From NCBI GenBank assembly GCA_002366685.1, contig DFBP01000192.1:1-7166 (forward strand): a DNA stretch of 7,166 bases, read 5' to 3'. The stretch is from Rhodobacterales bacterium UBA3077. GTDB taxonomy: Bacteria > Pseudomonadota > Alphaproteobacteria > Rhodobacterales > Rhodobacteraceae. This document shows positions 5,167 through 7,166 of the stretch, piece after piece; the stretch's first letter is position 1, and every line of letters starts with the position of its first letter. The notes beneath the pieces are model-generated. The model made no database searches. It was not told where the DNA came from and saw only the letters and a program-made list of their open reading frames with translations. Made by a program: the position numbers and the translations under genes.

Positions 5167-6672
5167 ATGGACGTGATTTCAAATCTGGCGATGGGCTTTT
5201 CGGTAGCCCTGTCACCCTACACCTTGATGCTGGCGGTTATCGGTTGTTTTATCGGTACTATTATAGGCGCGTTGCCCGGCCTCGGCCCTTCAAATGGTGT
5301 GGCAATCCTCATTCCTATCACGTTTTCGCTGGGGCTAGATGCAACATCGTCTCTGGTCTTGATGACAGCCGTTTATTATGGCGCCATGTATGGCGGCCGG
5401 ATTAGTTCAATTCTACTAAATATCCCCGGAGACGAGCCCGCGCTGATGACAACGCTGGATGGTTACCCGATGGCCAAAGCCGGTCGGGCCGGTGACGCAT
5501 TGGTGCTGTCGGGTTTTGCCTCTTTTTATGGTGCCATGTTTGCCACGCTCGGCCTGATGTTTCTGGCCCCGCTGCTGGCACGGGTGGCCTATGTATTTGG
5601 CCCCGCCGAATATTTTGCCCTTTATATGTTGGCCTTTACGACCCTTGGAGGCATGGCGAGTAATAATCAGGCCAAATCCGCCCTCGCCGCGTGTTTGGGC
5701 CTTGGCATCGCCATGATTGGCGTTGATAATTCCAGTGGTCTACCGCGCCTTACCGGCGGAAACCTTCATCTTTTTGACGGGGTGGATTTCCTCGTGGCGA
5801 TTGTTGGTTTGTTTGCCGTGGCTGAAGTTTTCTTTTTCATAGAAAGCCACGGGAAGAGCTCTTCCATCGGGGTAAAACTGGATAAAGTAAATATCCCCTG
5901 GGGGGATATCTTTGCCACCCGCTGGACCCTATTCCGGTCATCGGTTGTCGGATTTATCGCCGGCATTCTTCCGGGTGCCGGGGCTTCGCTGGGCAGCTTT
6001 ATGTCGTACATGACCGAGAAATCCATTGCCGGCAAAGACGGAGGTTTCGGCACCGGTGTTCCCAAAGGTATTGCGGCCCCCGAAGCTGGAAATAACGCCG
6101 CCGCAGGGGGCGCGCTTATTCCGATGTTGACGCTGGGTGTGCCCGGGTCTGGGACCACAGCCGTGTTGCTGGCCTTGCTCATGACCCTGAACATCACACC
6201 GGGCCCGACACTCTTCACCGAGCGGCCGGAACTGGTTTGGGGCCTGATCGCCTCTCTGCTGATCGCCAATGTTGTGCTGTTGCTGATGAACGTGCCGTTG
6301 GTCAAAATCTTTGTGAAGGTTCTGATGGTGCCGGCATGGGTCCTGTTACCAGGCGTTACCATGATCTCGTTTGTCGGAATCTATTCGCTGTCAGGCAGCT
6401 ATTTTGACCTGTTGCTTATGGTTGGCTTTGGTGTGTTGGGCTATGTGCTGCGTAAGCTCGATATTCCAACAGTGCCGGTTATTCTGGGGATCCTGCTGGG
6501 TGGCCATATGGAAGACGCTCTGCGCCGCGCCATGGTGATATCGGATGGAGACTACATGTACTTGCTTTCGTCCCCGATCGCGATTGGCTTGTGGATCGCT
6601 GCGATTGCCGGTTTTATCGCGCCGATGTTTCTGCGCAAATTCCTCAAAAAACCACAAAGGATCACCGACTAA
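5167..6672 (+). CDS. tctA: TctA, large membrane subunit of the tripartite tricarboxylate transporter
   Basis: This 501-aa polytopic inner-membrane protein has the usual TctA length and about a dozen hydrophobic helices. It forms the translocation pathway for the acid delivered by TctC. Two halves carry matching motifs. In the N half these are GALPGLGPSNG (34-44), LNIPGDEPA (84-92) and GYPMAKAG (99-106). In the C half they are GILPGAGASLG (266-276), KGIAAPEAGNNAAAGG (300-315) and LGVPGSGTTA (323-332). These glycine-proline pairs are the family signature and suggest an internal duplication of the substrate site. The C-terminal segment (about 395-490) has further helices and ends in a basic tail (RKFLKKPQR). 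It follows tctB by 3 nt, with GGATGG 8 nt before the ATG as a modest ribosome binding site, and abuts the next gene with no spacing. No signature residue appears missing. Family certain; substrate not readable from the sequence. Confidence 0.95.
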   Translation: MDVISNLAMGFSVALSPYTLMLAVIGCFIGTIIGALPGLGPSNGVAILIPITFSLGLDATSSLVLMTAVYYGAMYGGRISSILLNIPGDEPALMTTLDGYPMAKAGRAGDALVLSGFASFYGAMFATLGLMFLAPLLARVAYVFGPAEYFALYMLAFTTLGGMASNNQAKSALAACLGLGIAMIGVDNSSGLPRLTGGNLHLFDGVDFLVAIVGLFAVAEVFFFIESHGKSSSIGVKLDKVNIPWGDIFATRWTLFRSSVVGFIAGILPGAGASLGSFMSYMTEKSIAGKDGGFGTGVPKGIAAPEAGNNAAAGGALIPMLTLGVPGSGTTAVLLALLMTLNITPGPTLFTERPELVWGLIASLLIANVVLLLMNVPLVKIFVKVLMVPAWVLLPGVTMISFVGIYSLSGSYFDLLLMVGFGVLGYVLRKLDIPTVPVILGILLGGHMEDALRRAMVISDGDYMYLLSSPIAIGLWIAAIAGFIAPMFLRKFLKKPQRITD

Positions 6673-7166
6673 ATGGTTCGTGTATTAATCCCCTCGGGTG
6701 CGCTTGGTCTCAACTATGACAAAGCGGCACTTGAGCGGGGGCTTGCCAGCAAGCCTGATATTATTGCAATAGATGGTGGATCAACCGACTCAGGCCCTGC
6801 CTATCTTGGTCGCGGTATTTCAAAATATGCGCGGGCTTCAACCAAGGTTGAATGGAAGGGGCTGATGGAGGCGCGTGAAAGAGCGGGCGTGCCTTTGGTT
6901 ATCGGCACAGCGGGAACTTGCGGAACAGATAGTGCCGTTGACTGGCTTCTTGGCATCACCCGAGAAATTGCCGGTGAATTAAAACAGACCCTTAAGATTG
7001 CTGTGCTCCGCTCCTCGCAATCAAATGCCGACATAGCAAAAGCCTATGCCAGTAATCGCCTTCACGCATTGCCCAATGCGCCGGATATCTCGGAGCAAAC
7101 CCTGCTTGACTGCACCAATATCGTGGCCCTTGCCGGTGCGGAACAAATATCAGCTGCGCTTGAAAC
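6673..7166 (+). CDS. AtuA/DUF1446-like protein, N-terminal part, 3' end cut by the window
   Basis: The frame stays open from ATG 6673 to the window edge, giving 164 visible codons (the family is usually several hundred residues long). The ATG follows the tctA stop directly (TAAATG), with AAAGGA 11 nt upstream, so it is part of the transport operon. Visible motifs are IPSGALGLNYD (6-16), DGGSTDSGP (34-42), GTAGTCGTDSAVDW (78-91) and LAGAEQISAAL (153-163). I recognise these from memory as the family annotated 'acyclic terpene utilization AtuA', often found beside DUF4387 genes. There is no signal peptide or membrane helix, so it is cytosolic. AtuA belongs to a terpene/CoA-ester degradation cluster in Pseudomonas, but its exact reaction is not settled to my knowledge. 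Here the context points to processing of the imported carboxylate or its CoA ester. Family call moderate; function unknown. Confidence 0.7.
   Translation, partial: MVRVLIPSGALGLNYDKAALERGLASKPDIIAIDGGSTDSGPAYLGRGISKYARASTKVEWKGLMEARERAGVPLVIGTAGTCGTDSAVDWLLGITREIAGELKQTLKIAVLRSSQSNADIAKAYASNRLHALPNAPDISEQTLLDCTNIVALAGAEQISAALE

Noticed and set aside
5891..5909. ATATCCCC-TGG-GGGGATAT 8-bp stem inside tctA
   Set aside because: An 8-bp perfect stem with a short loop is expected about once by chance in a window of this size, and nothing in its position suggests a role.
5766..6362. Minus-strand open frame of 198 codons
   Set aside because: It is antisense to the conserved second half of tctA, and its proline/serine/threonine-rich translation has no domain character.
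1..7166. Mobile elements, CRISPR arrays, tRNA or rRNA genes
   Set aside because: No transposase-like frame, terminal repeats, regularly spaced repeats or RNA-gene structure was seen. The window is nearly all coding.

Overview
The window is a compact bacterial locus of roughly mid-50s % GC by eye. Its style points to an alphaproteobacterium, most likely in or near the Rhodobacterales: a TctDE-type regulator with its own ABC-type binding protein, a citrate-type tripartite tricarboxylate transporter (TTT), and an AtuA-like enzyme gene. This taxonomic call is an inference from gene content and style; there is no rRNA or other marker in the window.

Layout. Positions 1-532 (+) hold the C-terminal part of a DMT/EamA-family membrane transporter, cut by the window edge. 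It converges on a minus-strand operon. That operon, read from 3631 down to 577, encodes an OmpR-family response regulator (TctD-like), a TctE-like histidine kinase and an ABC-type periplasmic binding protein. The first two genes overlap by 4 nt (ATGA) and the last two by 31 nt. A 123-bp divergent intergenic region (3632-3754) carries phased heptamers, a 22-bp palindrome and a likely minus-strand promoter. On the plus strand follow tctC (3755-4723), tctB (4723-5163), tctA (5167-6672) and the first 164 codons of an AtuA/DUF1446-like protein (6673 to the edge). These four are spaced at a 1-nt overlap, 3 nt, and 0 nt, so they look like one operon.

How it works together (inference). TctC captures a carboxylate in the periplasm and hands it to the TctA/TctB membrane complex, and the AtuA-like protein probably acts on the imported compound or its CoA derivative. 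The divergent operon would sense the substrate and switch on tctCBA-atuA. The unusual part is that the two-component system has its own ABC-type binding protein with no ABC permease or ATPase in view. This suggests a three-component sensor (binding protein, kinase, regulator), in which the orphan binding protein reports ligand to the kinase's periplasmic domain.

Smaller signals are a hairpin that buries the tctB ribosome binding site and a perfect 13-bp stem just inside tctB. Both fit the usual need to make far more binding protein than membrane subunits. No RNA genes, mobile elements, CRISPR arrays or non-coding stretches over 300 bases were seen.
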